Counted from the first letter of the stretch, positions 27,456-39,153 are shown. The stretch: 64,000 nucleotides of DNA from Carnegiea gigantea (GCA_029747015.1 JAKOGI010000121.1:923501-987500); one strand, 5' to 3'. The notes: a model not told the origin generated them from the letters alone. Numbers and translations: made by a program.

Positions 27456-27868
27456 CTGAAATAGGATTGATGCTTAATAAGATCAAGTTTCTTGAGACAT
27501 CTTTGCAAAAACGACGAGATCGAATCTTTGAAAAAATTTTAGAACATGTTAGGGCTTGAACGATTGGAGAAACTAACCAATCGATCGAAAAGAAAAAAAG
27601 GTATAGTGTTGAAACAATCATGTGTAAGGTTTTGATGATAACAACCCAAATATACCAGTCCATATGCTATCATGCTATGCTTGAGTAGTGTGTTAGAACT
27701 GTGTGTTGAGATAGGTTGTAAACACCCCGGAGAATAGTTCGAATGAGCATAGAGCATTAAAGTTGATAACATGTGCAAAAATCTGAGAACATTGCCTCAG
27801 AATAGTTCTAAGCACAGAGCATGGAGCGTCGTATAGAACATCAAAATCATGTGTAAGGAGTTCAGCTG

Positions 27869-29307
27869 TGTTGAGTTAAAAATATCACAAGTGCACGGTA
27901 CCAGTTGTAGCTAGCAACGGCAAGTACGGGTTGTATTTTACAGGGAGCTTGCTTCCAACTACTAGAACTAATTTAACTACTCAAGTTAGGCAATCACAAT
28001 TGGAGTTTTGGAATTAAACTAGGAGAGTGATGATAACTAAAAAGGTGAAATGAACAGTAGAAGAGCAAACACCTAGGTTGGAATTAACAACACGAGTATG
28101 CTAGTGAATCAGGTACTAGCCCTACCAAATGTTCCCAAGCATGCATCACGAATGGATAGATTGTCAATTAAGTCCATCTCCTTCCTCTCTCAGGGGTCGA
28201 AGACTAATCCTAGAACTATAGTCGCCTATTCTCATGGACTAGAAGTTGAAGGATGTCTACAATCTCAAATCCCAATTAGAATCTTAATTATTTTCATATT
28301 AAAACCCTAATCGTCTACTAAGTCGCACTAGGTAAAGGTTTCGTCTCTCAACGCTCCCCTAAACCCTAATAAAGAGGATGAATACTCTTTCGAGCATTTT
28401 ATCGAACATGTGACATGCATAGTAGAATTCGCAATTACAAAACAAAGGGGAAGCAGGGATTGGGCCAATTCATGATTCAACCATACATATTCGGCGTTAA
28501 TCCCAACCTAAGTTGAAGGATTTAGCCTACAATCATGTTTCTAACAACAACCAAGACATTCAATTCAATAACCATGGCAAACAAACTTTAGAACAGTTGA
28601 GAACAAGAGAAGAGAGAATTAAGATGTAGAACCTGGAATTAATCGCATGAATTAACAGTAGAACAAACTTCAATCCAATAGCGAATTCAAAAGTATGGAA
28701 AAAAAACTCTCAAATAGAACCTAAAAATCGCCCTAAAAAACGTCTGGGAAGAGAAAACTGAATGTAAAACTGAATGAGCCCCAAAATAACCCCGAAGGAA
28801 AATTAAAGTCGCGATGCGGAACGGGGATGGCATGGTCGTGCCCCAAGGCATGGGGCACCGTGCCAAAATTCTGGAACAGCAGCCCAGAACACACGAAGCA
28901 GCACAGCGCACCGCACGGCACGGCCATACCGTGCCATGTGGCACGGTCGTGCCACGTGGCACGCCCATGCCGTGCCACGTGGCACGCCCAGGCCGTGCCA
29001 CGTGGCTGGCCGCTTGTGCTCGGTTGGTTGTCATGGCCCGGCTGGTTATCATCGTTTCGGTTCGTCGGGACTTCCGTGCGACGCTTTTTCGCGGTTTAAC
29101 TCGCCTTCTTGACACTCCTTTCTGCGAGATGTTGTTTATCTTTCCGTTTCTTCAATAAAGTTCTTGAAAATATCGAAAGATGTTATATGAGTAAAAAGTA
29201 CGCTAAAAAAGGCCGATTTGACTCTCCCTTAACACGATCGAACGTGAAAATGCGGAAGAAAATGAGTTAAATAGGAGCTAAAAATGGGACTAAATAGAGG
29301 TTCATCA
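27869..29307 (-). repeat. Element C 3' LTR
   Basis: Partner of 33935-35357, about 94-95% identical by eye. It contains a GC-rich palindrome array (about 28910-29015) with three CACGTG cores spaced 23 bp apart; the other LTR has lost repeat units. Overlapping ORFs on both strands here arise from that array and are not genes. Confidence 0.9.
28913..29015. repeat. Palindromic G-box array in the LTR
   Basis: Tandem copies of a 23-bp unit built around the perfect palindrome CGTGCCACGTGGCACG. CACGTG cores start at 28953, 28976 and 28999, preceded by a CATGTG variant at 28935. CACGTG is the plant G-box bound by bZIP and bHLH factors. A role in controlling the retrotransposon is inference. Confidence 0.85.
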
Positions 29308-31340
29308 CGCCCCCATGCTTATCTCTTGCTTGTCCCCAAGCAAGACTACGCTATGAAAGATTAGGATGGATGGTAAACCTCTCAACACACCCTCTTCAGG
29401 TAAGGGATGAATAATCAATAATCTAAGTTAAACTATGCATTAGAAATGGCCAAGTTAAAATGTGAAATAATTCAAATATAGCTCGCACACTTCCTTCCAT
29501 GGGTCCCCATACTCAAATGGAATGCATCAAATGCCCTAGTATCAAAGCACATAACAAGACAAAACCTTTCTTGATGAGTGGTGAGTAAGTAAGACTGGTA
29601 GAACCTCACTTTTAGGACAAAGTGAAACACTCCCCTCAATGTGTTTAGAATATGTAACAAGGGTGCACTCAATACTCTACCCAATCAAGAAACTACCATA
29701 AGCTTGGTAGAGTTCTCAATTCTCCACCGCCTAATGCAAAGTGCAATATGTAAATCATGAGGACTTATAAAGGGATGTAATGAGGTTAAAGGTAAAGGGT
29801 GAGAAGTGGAATAATTTTGGGAAGTGTGGAGCTAGTAGTCAAAAGACTAGGGAGCAAAAAACACTTCCACAACTAATGACGGAACAGGAACTTCACACCA
29901 CAATTGAAAATTTGAGCAACAAACTCCACAAAAACCTTAAGGGAGGAATTTAGCAATCTCATTGTCACACTCCTAAGCCAAACACCTTATTCACAACTTT
30001 TCTTTTCTTTTCTTTTTTTTTTCCTTTTCCCTTGCTTCCTCCTATTTCATTCATTTCTATTTCTTTTCTTTGAAAGGAGAAAGGCATGTGAATAGCATAG
30101 GTGACACAAACTTCAATCACGAATCCCCCCAAACAAGCCACTAATAACGTACCCAAGGTGAGCTAACCTTCAAAACAAACCCAACTCAACATATAAGTGT
30201 CGCTCCACTAGATCTTGATAAGGATATGGAGAATATCGATAGGCCAAGTGTGTAGTGTATAGGGGGCAACAACAAAGACAAGAGGAAAGGCACAAAGGGC
30301 AAGCAAAGAGGGTAGTACACATCAATGGGTGGCTTTCTGGCTCATGCGGTTAAATAGAACAAAAATTACCTTAATCATATTAACACATGCACATGCTAAA
30401 TGCGATTTCAAAGAGAACAAGACCAAGTTCTAGAGATGCAATCCTAGATGAGTCACACATGAAGGAAAATATGAGACTATATGCAACGAATAGTCATCAG
30501 ACTCAAAGTCTCACAGGTAAGTCTACCATAGTCCAACAACTTACTTCAAGGTATATCCCACTTATCGAGGTCAATCAAGCCAAGTCACATGAATTTTAAG
30601 GGCAATATGACATACAACATAGGGTAGGGGAAATATAGATGGCAGTGTTAGAGCGCAATTCACAAAAGTTCACACCATAATAGGCTACACTTCAACACAC
30701 AACTCCATTAGATCAATCAATCATCACCCTTTGTGTTCTCTTCATAAGACGGGTTTTCACACACATTTATTTAAAAAGCGATAAATCTAACTAAGAAAGC
30801 GGTAAAGGTTATAAGGGGAAGCGAAGAGAAGGGCAAGAAGTTGTACCTGGAAATCTTAAGGATGCCCAGCCCGATACACTTCTCCTTTTGAGATACAAAA
30901 TCTAAACTATATGCTCTAAACTACATGCTTTAATAAACAAAAAATGTAAGAACAATCCTAGTGAAGCTATATGAGGTCCTACCTATATGATGCGAATATA
31001 AGTAATGTCAACTGACCCAACCCTAGGATCCGTGATTTCACCCAAAGAGCGATAAGCTCACCCCCCCCATGCTTGAGATTTCCATTGTTCTCAATGAAAA
31101 AGACGCAGAAAAATAGCAAGGGAATGGGTAATGCAAGGGTCGAAGAGGGAAAGGGGGAGGGAAAAGGGCGGGGTGATACGCTAGGTTTTTGTTTTTTCTT
31201 TTTTTTATTTTTTTTTGTTGAAAGCGATAAATGCCTTGGGTTGCCTCCCAAGAAGCGCTTGTTTGAGGTCCTTAACTTGACCCTTACCTCCAAATAGTAG
31301 ACGGTAACAATGTGGGAGGTAGCTTGAGGTGAGTGTAGAA
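29308..31340 (-). other. Element C 3' non-coding segment
   Basis: Between protease and 3' LTR, where an autonomous Athila would carry RT, RNase H, integrase and an env-like frame. No such domain is visible. It includes TTGGGTTGCCTCCCAAGAAG near 31240, a phrase I associate with non-autonomous gypsy derivatives. A T/C-rich stretch lies near 30000-30070. Confidence 0.55.
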
Positions 31341-31343
31341 ATG

Positions 31344-31833
31344 TCAGGTAGGATCCGCTACCTCCCCAGGATAAGCAGAAGCGGTTGCGAAACGAATCGG
31401 GATGCTAGCAGAAACAGCAGAAGAACCTTCAAACAGCATGTGGGGTCCCCTATTCCCATCAAATATATCAGCCCCAGGAACAGCATCGAAGGAGGAAATG
31501 GCGATAGGCTCCTCAGAAGGCGAGAGAAGGGCAGGCGCTAAAGGCGGTGCGGGGGGAGGGAAACTGAATTCCATCCTCTCCCCACATAGTTGAAAGGATA
31601 GAGTGCCTGCCTGAATATCGATCATGGCCCTAGCAGTCACAAGGAATGGGCGACCTAAAATGAGTGGGGTCGAAAAGTCCTCATCCATGTCAAGAATGAC
31701 GAAATCACAGGGGATGAGGAACTTGCCCACCTGGATCGGGACATCCTCCTGAATGCCAACAGGTTGTTTGGTAGAGCAGTCTGCTAGCTGAATTATTAAT
31801 GTGGTGGGCTTGAGGTCCAGTAGATGCAGCTTC

Positions 31834-31868
<35 letters not shown>

Positions 31869-32450
31869 CATTAAGCTCACACTTGCACCCAGATCACAAA
31901 GGACTCTCTGAATCTGCATATCCCCTATGCAGCATGGGATAGAGAAGTTGCCGGGATCCTGCAACTTGGAAGGTGACCGCTTTTGTAGAAGTGCACTGCA
32001 GGATTCTCCAATGGGTGCCATTGAAGCTTCCCCGGGTTCGCTCTTCTTGGACAGGAGCTTTCTCAAAAACTTCAAATGGGTAGGTGCATCCTTGAGAGCT
32101 TCAAGGAAGGGGCTACTGACATAGATTCGGCGTAGGGTCTCCAGAAATCGCACGAATCTAGGTTCAAGCTGTGATAGCTTGGACCATGCCAGTCGTTGGA
32201 GGAAAGGTACTGGGGGCTGATAAGTGCGAGCGGAAGGTGAAGGTCTAGGCTCCCCAGCATAACTCAGATTCTCGTTTCTCTTCTTTCCCTCTATTCCGGC
32301 AGAATCAAGAACAGGAACTGTCTCCTGGAGAACTATCATTGGGCTCTCCTCTAACCCCTCTCCCATCATGGAGATAGCATTGGCTTGACCTCGTAGGTTA
32401 GTCTCGGGCTGGCCTGGCAGATGCTCCTGAGGTCGGGACAGGTGGCTCAC
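31344..32450 (-). pseudogene. Element C aspartic protease region
   Basis: The minus strand encodes PSKLQDPGNFSIPCCIGDMQ then VLCDLGASVSLMPLS, the Athila-type active site (D-L-G-A-S rather than D-S/T-G), and, after a break, LDMDEDFSTPLILGRPFL with the flap and LGRPF block. A GA/CT microsatellite (31836-31866 on the plus strand) has expanded inside the coding stretch just after LMPLS, turning it into Ser-Leu repeats and a stop. A Pro-rich tail follows. Inactive. Confidence 0.8.
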
Positions 32451-32572
32451 CTATTGGGCGATTTGGGCGATCTGGGTGTCCATCGTCTTCTAATGGGCGG
32501 CCATAGCATCGACCCTGGAGGTCAGTAGGTTGATTGACTCACTAAGAGTCTCATTGGTCTTGCTTTGGGTCA

Positions 32573-33781
32573 CTATGAAGTGCTCCATAAGACTCTCCAG
32601 GTGAGATGTAGGTTCAGGAGGTGGAGGGGGTGGATTGTAGGGAGCTCTGTTGTGGAAATCAGGTGGCTGAACAAAACTCTAGGGGTGAGGGTTGGGATTT
32701 TTGCAGAGAGGGTTTGGGTGACTCTTCTAACCCTGGCTATAGGTGGTGGGGTAGGGCTTATTTTGTGGTCGAGGGTTGTAATTATGAAAAGCGTTGACGT
32801 GTTCAATGCTAGGGAGAGCATTGAACACTCAACGGAGGTGTGTTCCTGTACACCACAGGTCTCACAGTATGCATTGGCCCCCATTGATGGCCCCGCAGAA
32901 GTGGTTAATGGGGTAGCCACTTTGTCCAGGCGCTGTGCAAGGGCATCCACCCTACTTGCTAAGAGCGTCATAGCGTCCACCTCATGTCTACCACCGCCCC
33001 TCCTGGGGGTGGCTCTTTTGCTCGACCAGTGATAATTGTTGGAAGCCGTCTCTTCCAACAATGTCTTTGCCGCTTCAATAGACTTTCCCATGAGAGCACC
33101 CCCTATTGCGGCATCGACAGAAATCTTCACTGATTGCTCCAACCCATTGTAGAAGGTCTGGATTAGGAGCTACTCAAGAACTCTGTGGTGGGGGCATTGC
33201 CGGTAGAGGTCTTTAAACCTCTCCCAGACCTCATACAAGGACTCTCCATCCTGTTGGGTGAAGGAGGTGATGTCCGTCCCCAACTTGGCAGTCTTGCCAG
33301 GTGGGAAGTATTTGCTAAGGAGTGCCTTTGAGAGAGCCTCCTAGGTTGTGAATCAGTTGGGCTCCTCGTTCTACAGCCAATCAATGGCTCTATCCCTCAG
33401 TGAGAATAGGAAGAGTCTCAGTTGAATCGCGTCGGTGGTCACCCTGTTGAGTTTGATGGTGTCACACTTAGTGAGGAATTTGCGAAGGTGCATGTTGGGA
33501 TTGTTCGAGGGGTGGCCGCCGAATTGGTCCCGCTCCACGAAGGTGATGAGCGCGGGACTGAGCTCGAAGTTGCTGGCTTCAACTGTCGGGTTCATGATAG
33601 ATGATGTGATACCCGACGCTTGTGGCAAGGCGTAGTCATGCAACACCCTCTGTTCTTGCCCTGCCATCGCTGCTTCTACTCTCTTCCTCCTTCTTACTTC
33701 TCCGCTATGCCGGTGTGCTGCTGCTTCTATCTCAGGGTCCAATGGGATAAGGTCTTGATCCCCTTGACTCCTTGTGTGCAT
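32573..33781 (-). pseudogene. Element C gag, broken
   Basis: Starts at ATG 33779-33781 (MHTRSQGDQDLIPLDPEIEA), 110-150 nt inside the PBS. It continues with the Athila gag capsid features NPNMHLRKFLTKCDTIKLN and LRLFLFSLRDRAIDWL. Frame breaks near 33370 and 33170 lead to a C-terminal part with a Cys-rich segment (CETCGVQEHTSVEC). Gag would package the element RNA; here it is interrupted by stops. Confidence 0.8.
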
Positions 33782-33910
33782 ACAAAAGAAAACACTACCA
33801 CAGCGTAAACAGTTTCAAGCAAGAATAAAGGAGAATAAGAAGGTGTAAAAAGAAAAAGAAAAGCCTAGTCTAGAGTGCTCAAACCGATTCTAATATTGAA
33901 AAGCGCAAGT

Positions 33911-33928
33911 ACTCCGGCAACGGCGCCA
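33911..33928 (-). other. Element C primer-binding site
   Basis: TGGCGCCGTTGCCGGAG on the minus strand, 6 nt from the LTR end, matches the conserved Athila/Tat primer site. Confidence 0.85.
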
Positions 33929-33934
33929 AAAACT

Positions 33935-35357
33935 TATTGAGTTAAAAATACCGCAAGTGCACAGTACTAGTTGTAGCTAACAACGGCAAGTACGGGTCGT
34001 ATTCCACAGGGAACTTGCTTCCAACTACTAGAACTAATTTAACTACTCAAGCTAGGCAATTACAATTAGAGTTTTGGAATTAAACTAGGAGAATGATGAT
34101 AACTAAAAAGGTGAAACGAACAGCAGAAGAGTAAACACCTAAGTTGGAATTAACAGCACGAGTATGCTAGTGAATCAGTTACTAGCCCTATCAAACGTTC
34201 CCAAGCATGCATCACGAATGGATAGATTGTCAATTAAGTCCATCTCCTCCCGCTCTCAAGGGTCGAAGACTAATCCTAGAACTATAGTCGCCTATTCCCA
34301 TGGGACTAGAAGTTGAAGGATTACAAGGTCCACAATCTCAAATCCTAATTAGAATCTTAATTATTTTTATATTAAAACCCTAATCGTCTACTAAGTCGCA
34401 CTAGGTAAAGGTTTCGTCTCTTAACCCTCCCCTAAGCCCTAATAAAGAGGATGAATACTCTTCCGAATATTTCATCGAGCATGTGGTGTGCATAGTAGAA
34501 TTCGCAATTACAAAACAAAGCGGAAGCAGGGATTGGGCCAATTCATAATTCAACCATACATATTCGGCGTTAATCCCAACCTAAGCTGGAGGATTTAGCC
34601 TACAATCATGTTTCTAACAACAACTAAGACATTCAATTCAATAACCATAGCAAATAAACTTTAGAACAGTTGAGAACAAGAGAAGAGAGAATTAAGATGA
34701 AGAACCTGGAATTAATCGCATGAATTAATGATAGAACAAACTTCAATCTAATACCTAATTCAAAAGTATGAAAAAAAAACCCTCAAATAGAACCTAAAAA
34801 TCGCCCTAAAGAACGTCTGGGAAGAGAAAACTGAATGTAAAACTGAATGAGCCCCAAAATAACCCCGAAGGAAAATTAAAGTCGCGACGCGGAACGGGGG
34901 TGGCACGGTCGTGCCCCAAGGCACGGGGGCACCGTGCCAAAATTCTGGAACAGCCGCCCAGAACACACGAAGCAGCACAGCGCGCCACGCGGCACGGCCA
35001 TACCGTGCCATGTGGCACGGTCGTGCCACGTGGCACACCCAGGCCGTGCCATTTGGCTGGCCGCTTGTGCTCGATCGGTTGTCGTGGCCCGGCTGGTTAT
35101 CGTCGTTTCGGTTTGTCGAGACTTCCGTGCGACGCTTTTTCGCGGTTTAACTCGCCTCCTTGACACTCCTTTCTACTGAATGTTGTTCATCTTTCCGTTT
35201 CTTCAATAAAGTTCCTGAAAATATCGAAAGATATTATATGAGTAAAAAGTACGCTAAAGGAGGCCAATTTGACTCTTTTTTAACACGATCGAACGTGAAA
35301 ACGCGGGAGAAAATGAGTCAAATAGGGGCTAAAAAGGGACTAAATAGAGGTTTATCA
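33935..35357 (-). repeat. Element C 5' LTR
   Basis: Partner of 27869-29307. It has a single intact CACGTG core (35027-35032); the other units have point changes or are absent, which accounts for most of the length difference. Confidence 0.9.
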
Positions 35358-36534
35358 AGCTGATAACAAGAGTCTTAGGCTTAGTATTGATTTTATTTTT
35401 TAGATTCTTATTAATATGCCAATTAGAAGATCTTGACTTAACACTCACCTTGAAGGAATTTCTTGCACTAACTCAGAACACTGCTCAGAATAGTTTGAGC
35501 AATTCGGTCTGCAGTGTTTTGAGGGCAATGTATAAAACTCTTGTCCCATATATTTTCAAGTGTTTTTCTACTGTCAAACTTCCTAACATATTTGGGATTG
35601 ATTTTCTAATAATATTTTATCTTACAAAGAGTCCTTCACTAAATAATATTATTTTCCTAAAAAGATACTATCAAAAGATCTTATCTTAGCCTTTAAGATA
35701 TGATTTCCAAAAAGGATAATGTTGAGAGATTCAATTCCGTTTGGAATATGATTATTTTTTAGAGTTATTGCTAAAATCCAAAACCTCCCATATACTTGTG
35801 GCACAAGTATTCGATAGGTATATAATCTCTCACCTCTCAACACTATCCTTACGGTTTTTCAAGGAAAAAAATCAAGTTTCTGTGAGCTTATTTTTTGAGT
35901 GAAAAACATTCAAAGTGTGTGCTAAATTGAGTTGTTTCTATTGGCATAATAGGGATTGTAATTGTACCTTACATTCAGCTTGGTTAGAAGCATTTAACGT
36001 AAGGTGTTTTTTTAATTCTTTTCTGTCATCAGTGAAGTTTAGAGTGTGTCCAAGTCTGGAGAGACTTTGGACGTGTTGAGTGACTAGCTCTCAGGTGGAG
36101 ACTAGTTACGTGTGCATGTAACGAGCGTCTCGGGGTGGACTAAGTTACGTGGGTGACGTAGTCACGTGTGTTACAAAGTGTAATGAATTTGGCCCGTCTT
36201 AGTGAAAGTTCTTGTTGAAATCCTACTGAGGTAGGTCGTGGTTTTTACACCTCAATTGGGATAGAGGTGGTTTTCCACGTAAAAATATTGTGTCTTCTTT
36301 ACTTTCACATTCTGTTTTGTTACTACCTCACAACAAACACCTCTCCAACCAGTTCTCACGAGTGTTCTGAAACAAAACAAAAAAAGTTGGAAAACACAAT
36401 TCATCCCCCCTCTTGTGTCCTTGTGAGCCTTGAATTCCAACATATAGTATGATGAAGCTTGGTCAATTTGATAAGGCAAGGAAATATTGATCGAGAAAGA
36501 AGAAAAGCCATAAAGAATTTCCAGAGATTGTGCT

Positions 36535-36546
36535 GCTCTGATACCC
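36535..36546 (-). other. Copia A primer-binding site
   Basis: GGTATCAGAGCAGC on the minus strand directly inside the right LTR, close to the initiator tRNA-Met complement used by most copia elements. Confidence 0.75.
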
Positions 36547-36802
36547 TGTTAACAATGCAGCCATGGTTTATTAGAAACTGGAAATGGAGAATGAGAGAGA
36601 AGAAGGAGAGAAAAATCTCTGATTGATATTCATTACAATGAATCTGATTATTGAGAAGAGATACATGAGGCTATATATATATATACAATGTGAATACATC
36701 AGAAACAGGAAAAAAAAAAAAACTATCCATAACAAACTATATAACAAACAATGCTGAGTTGGCATAACTAATCATGAGCTGCATATCTAACTTGCTCTAA
36801 CA
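36547..36802 (-). repeat. Copia A 5' LTR
   Basis: Partner of 25471-25721, followed by the TSD TCTCT. It contains a short TA run and an A12 run that differ in length from the other LTR. Confidence 0.9.
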
Positions 36803-36807
36803 TCTCT

Positions 36808-37185
36808 AATAATAATTAAACGGGGTTTGCTACAATATATAGGGCTGCTAGATTATCCCACCTCGGATCAACAGTTTTCAGGTTTGACACTCGCAAGTCT
36901 TTGAGGTCACTGCCATAGCTCTATACTTAGCCTCTATGCTGGATCTTACAACTGCCTGCTGTTTCTTATTTTTTCCATAAAATAGGAGACTGACCTAACA
37001 ATGCAAAATGCAATAACCTATTGTTGATTTTCTTGTAGTGGGCAAGTTGCCCAATCTAAATCATAGAAGGCTGTGAGTTGAGCAGCTGAGTTATTGGCTA
37101 GTTAAATCCTTTGACCAGGAGCGGTCTCCAAATATCTTACTACATTTAGAGGTAATTTTATATGCTCTATTGTAGGTGCATGCTT
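36808..37185 (-). pseudogene. Copia B RT/RNase H, upstream piece
   Basis: The minus strand reads LNVVRYLETAPGQ and, later, KKQQAVVRSSIEAKYRAMA (copia RNase H pattern SRKQxTVxRSSAEAEYRAMA). It continues the fragment at 25266-25470 once copia A is removed, so copia B is the oldest layer of the nest. It stops abruptly near 37185, where a different LTR begins. Stop codons present. Confidence 0.75.
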
Positions 37186-37814
37186 GCATAAATTGAATCA
37201 ACACTTGAACAACAAAATTAATTCTGGCCAGTCAAGTCAAAGTGAAGTAAATCAGTTTACCCATCAACCTTCTATTATGTCCCTTTTGGGTTTATGGCCC
37301 AAATCCCTTTTACCGGCTACTTGGAATCTAAGATTATATTGTGTGTTTGAGATCTTCTATATTATGGAAATTATATTATTTTCATATTTTGAGTTGAAGA
37401 TTTTTTTTCTTTTTTGGAAAGATGAGGTTTGGTGACCAAGATACCGTGGTGGTTAGGGTTTCCTCATCCTAACCTTCCCGCCCCTATATAAAAGGGACAT
37501 ACCTAGGATCTAAGATCACTCCAGTACTCAAACATACATTGAGAGGTAGAAGTACTCTGTGAGAGATTACAATAGAGAGGTTGTAATTCTGCTCTTAGAT
37601 CAAATCACTGTGGTGATTGTGATCGTGTTGTATTCTTCCTGCTCATAGTGAATTGTTCTGGTGCTGTCGCCGTCCGTGGTTTTTCCCGCATTGGGTTTTC
37701 CACGTTAAATCTCTTGTCTTCTTATTTCTGTTTTCCAGTTATTCACTTGAATTCTGAATCTCTAACTCATCCTATCGCTTCCGCTATTGTTGTTGCTCTA
37801 ATATTTTCCTAACA
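37186..37814 (+). repeat. Copia-type 5' LTR E, left end unclear
   Basis: It ends TTTTCCTAACA just before a PBS. A TATA box (TATATAAAA) lies at 37495-37503, with a promoter-like layout and a short transcribed part after it. I find no matching TG-start, so the left edge, at the junction with copia B, may be truncated. Judged an LTR by its end, TATA box and adjacent primer site. Confidence 0.6.
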
Positions 37815-37816
37815 AG

Positions 37817-37829
37817 TGGTATCAGAGCC
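37817..37829 (+). other. tRNA-Met primer-binding site of element E
   Basis: TGGTATCAGAGCC two bases after the LTR end, the standard copia primer site. Confidence 0.85.
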
Positions 37830-38060
37830 GATGGTGCATTCGGCTAGGCGACAAAGGTGTGGCATGGTGGACCCCATGAATGAGATTGGTGAAATGACAC
37901 GTAGGTGTTGATCGAGCAATAATACGTGTGCTGCAGCGTGGCTCGGTGGTGTGGATAAGCTCTTGATGGTGGTGGCTTGACACCTTGGTAAATGCTTCCG
38001 TTCAAAGGGGAGCTTGTGCATTGATGTGGTGTGAAAGAGACTCATGTATGAGGAGGAGAT
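37830..38060 (+). other. Short non-coding internal region
   Basis: About 230 bp from the primer site to a purine tract TGAGGAGGAGAT (38049-38060). No coding capacity. The size fits a TRIM-like element. Confidence 0.55.
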
Positions 38061-38242
38061 TGTTGGGAATATCACACATGAGTAAAGAAGTCCCACATCG
38101 GGAGTTTGAAAAGAAGGGTCATGATATATAAGTCAAGTGAGCTACTCCTCTTATTGCCAATTGGTTTTAGGATGGAACCTCACTTGTGCTTGTTGCCATG
38201 GGCCTTGGTTGAAGTGGACTCCTTCCTTGGATCTCCCCAACA
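38061..38242 (+). repeat. TRIM-like 3' LTR
   Basis: 182 bp starting TGTTGGGAATATCACA and ending TCTCCCCAACA, with the inverted TGTTGGG/CCCAACA ends and the motif AAGTCCCACATCGGG common in small plant LTRs. It follows a polypurine tract, as a 3' LTR should, yet it does not resemble the LTR on the other side of the primer site. Confidence 0.7.
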
Positions 38243-39153
38243 AAATAAATTCCCACATTTAATCAATGTTTAATCGTTTGCTAATCAATTTGAAATATTC
38301 ATTATTAATTGTTTTGCCTCTGTAATAGTCCAAGATGCTCCTTCTAAGTTATATAATAAAAGTATAATAAAAAATAAACATTAAATAATAAAAAAATATT
38401 TTTAGCCCCTTTTTAACAACGCCAACTCAAATTCCACACTCATCTTCTCCACTTCACCTTTTTTGTACTCTCCCTTAGCTCACCCGCCCTGCTTCCTACT
38501 CCAGAGAACGCACAAGAACAACAATTTAAATAGAAACCCAAGAGCAAAAAAATAAATACAAAATCTGAATGGAGACGGCTGAATTATTGTGGAAGATTTG
38601 ATGGAAAAAATTTAAAATTAATAAAATGACAAGCACGGATGCTAAATTGCAAACCCACGACATTTAAGAGCCATGCAAGGAAGAGATGAGGCATGTAGCC
38701 ACTAAGCCAGTGCATCTTGTGTTCAAATTTTGATAATATTGTAACTTACAATGTTCTCTTACATGCAATTTTTTTGGGGGAGGGGGGTTCAGTCGACCCC
38801 AGCTGCCTCCGTGTACTTTATTAGATCTAGAACATACTTCTTTTGTGAGATAAATATGCCTTGGCTAATCATATATATTTCTAAACCTAGGACATACTTT
38901 AGTTTACGTACCCAGGTCCTTCCTATGAAATTGAGAGCTCAATTGCTGCTTTAGCTTTAAAAACCTCTTGCTCATAATTCCCTCTGCTGACCATGCCATC
39001 CAATCCGCATAACCAAAACGGTTGGGAAGCTAAGTGTAGATTGCTTGATAAACATAGAATAATCTGCCTTGAATTGCTTATATATAACTAAATGAGACCA
39101 ATGCCATAGAAAAAACCATTTCTTTGGAGCCTATTCCAAACTATTTTAGATTG
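38243..39153. other. Intergenic, no gene seen
   Basis: AT-rich flank with a T7-G5-A-G6-type homopolymer junction at about 38769-38788. No coding or RNA signal recognised. Confidence 0.45.

Larger units (their letters stand above)
27869..35357 (-). mobile_element. Athila-like gypsy element C, gag-protease only
   Basis: LTRs of 1439 bp (27869-29307) and 1423 bp (33935-35357) are flanked by a perfect TSD AGCTG (27864-27868, 35358-35362). The minus-strand PBS TGGCGCCGTTGCCGGAG (33911-33928) is the tRNA-Asp type used by Athila/Tat gypsy elements, and the polypurine tract GCATGGGGGCG lies at 29308-29318. The internal region encodes gag and protease only; there is no RT, RNase H or integrase. LTRs are very similar, so this is the youngest insertion of the nest. 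It would need enzymes from an autonomous relative. Confidence 0.9.
27607..36442 (+). mobile_element. Solo LTR D, split by element C
   Basis: Outside element C this is ~1.34 kb (27607-27868 plus 35363-36442). It begins TGTTGAAACAATC, ends GAATTCCAACA, and is flanked by a perfect TATAG duplication (27602-27606, 36443-36447). TG...CA ends with a 5-bp TSD and no PBS or coding part indicate a solo LTR left by recombination between two LTRs. The right part contains CACAATTCATCCCCCCTCTT, a motif I associate with the end of some plant copia LTRs. Orientation is uncertain. It sits in the leader of copia A. Confidence 0.75.
25471..36802 (-). mobile_element. Copia A, internally deleted, with nested insertions
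   Basis: Short LTRs (25471-25721 and 36547-36802), both TGTTAACA...CTCYAACA on the plus strand, are flanked by a perfect 5-bp TSD TCTCT (25466-25470 and 36803-36807). The PBS on the minus strand, GGTATCAGAGCAGC, adjoins the right LTR, and a purine tract (CTTAAGAGGGGG) adjoins the left one. The body is interrupted by solo LTR D, itself holding Athila-like element C. Without these the element is about 2.5 kb, far below an autonomous copia, because of the gag-RT deletion described for its ORF. It is inserted within the RNase H of copia B. Confidence 0.9.

Noticed and set aside
28687..29158. Several 80-140-codon ORFs on both strands
   Set aside because: They lie in the palindromic GC-rich array of the element C LTR and recur at 34760-35180 in the other LTR; they are frame shadows.
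37817..37829. TGGTATCAGAGC-type sites as tRNA genes
   Set aside because: They are primer-binding sites complementary to tRNA-Met next to LTR ends or in the viral leader; no cloverleaf or A/B boxes.
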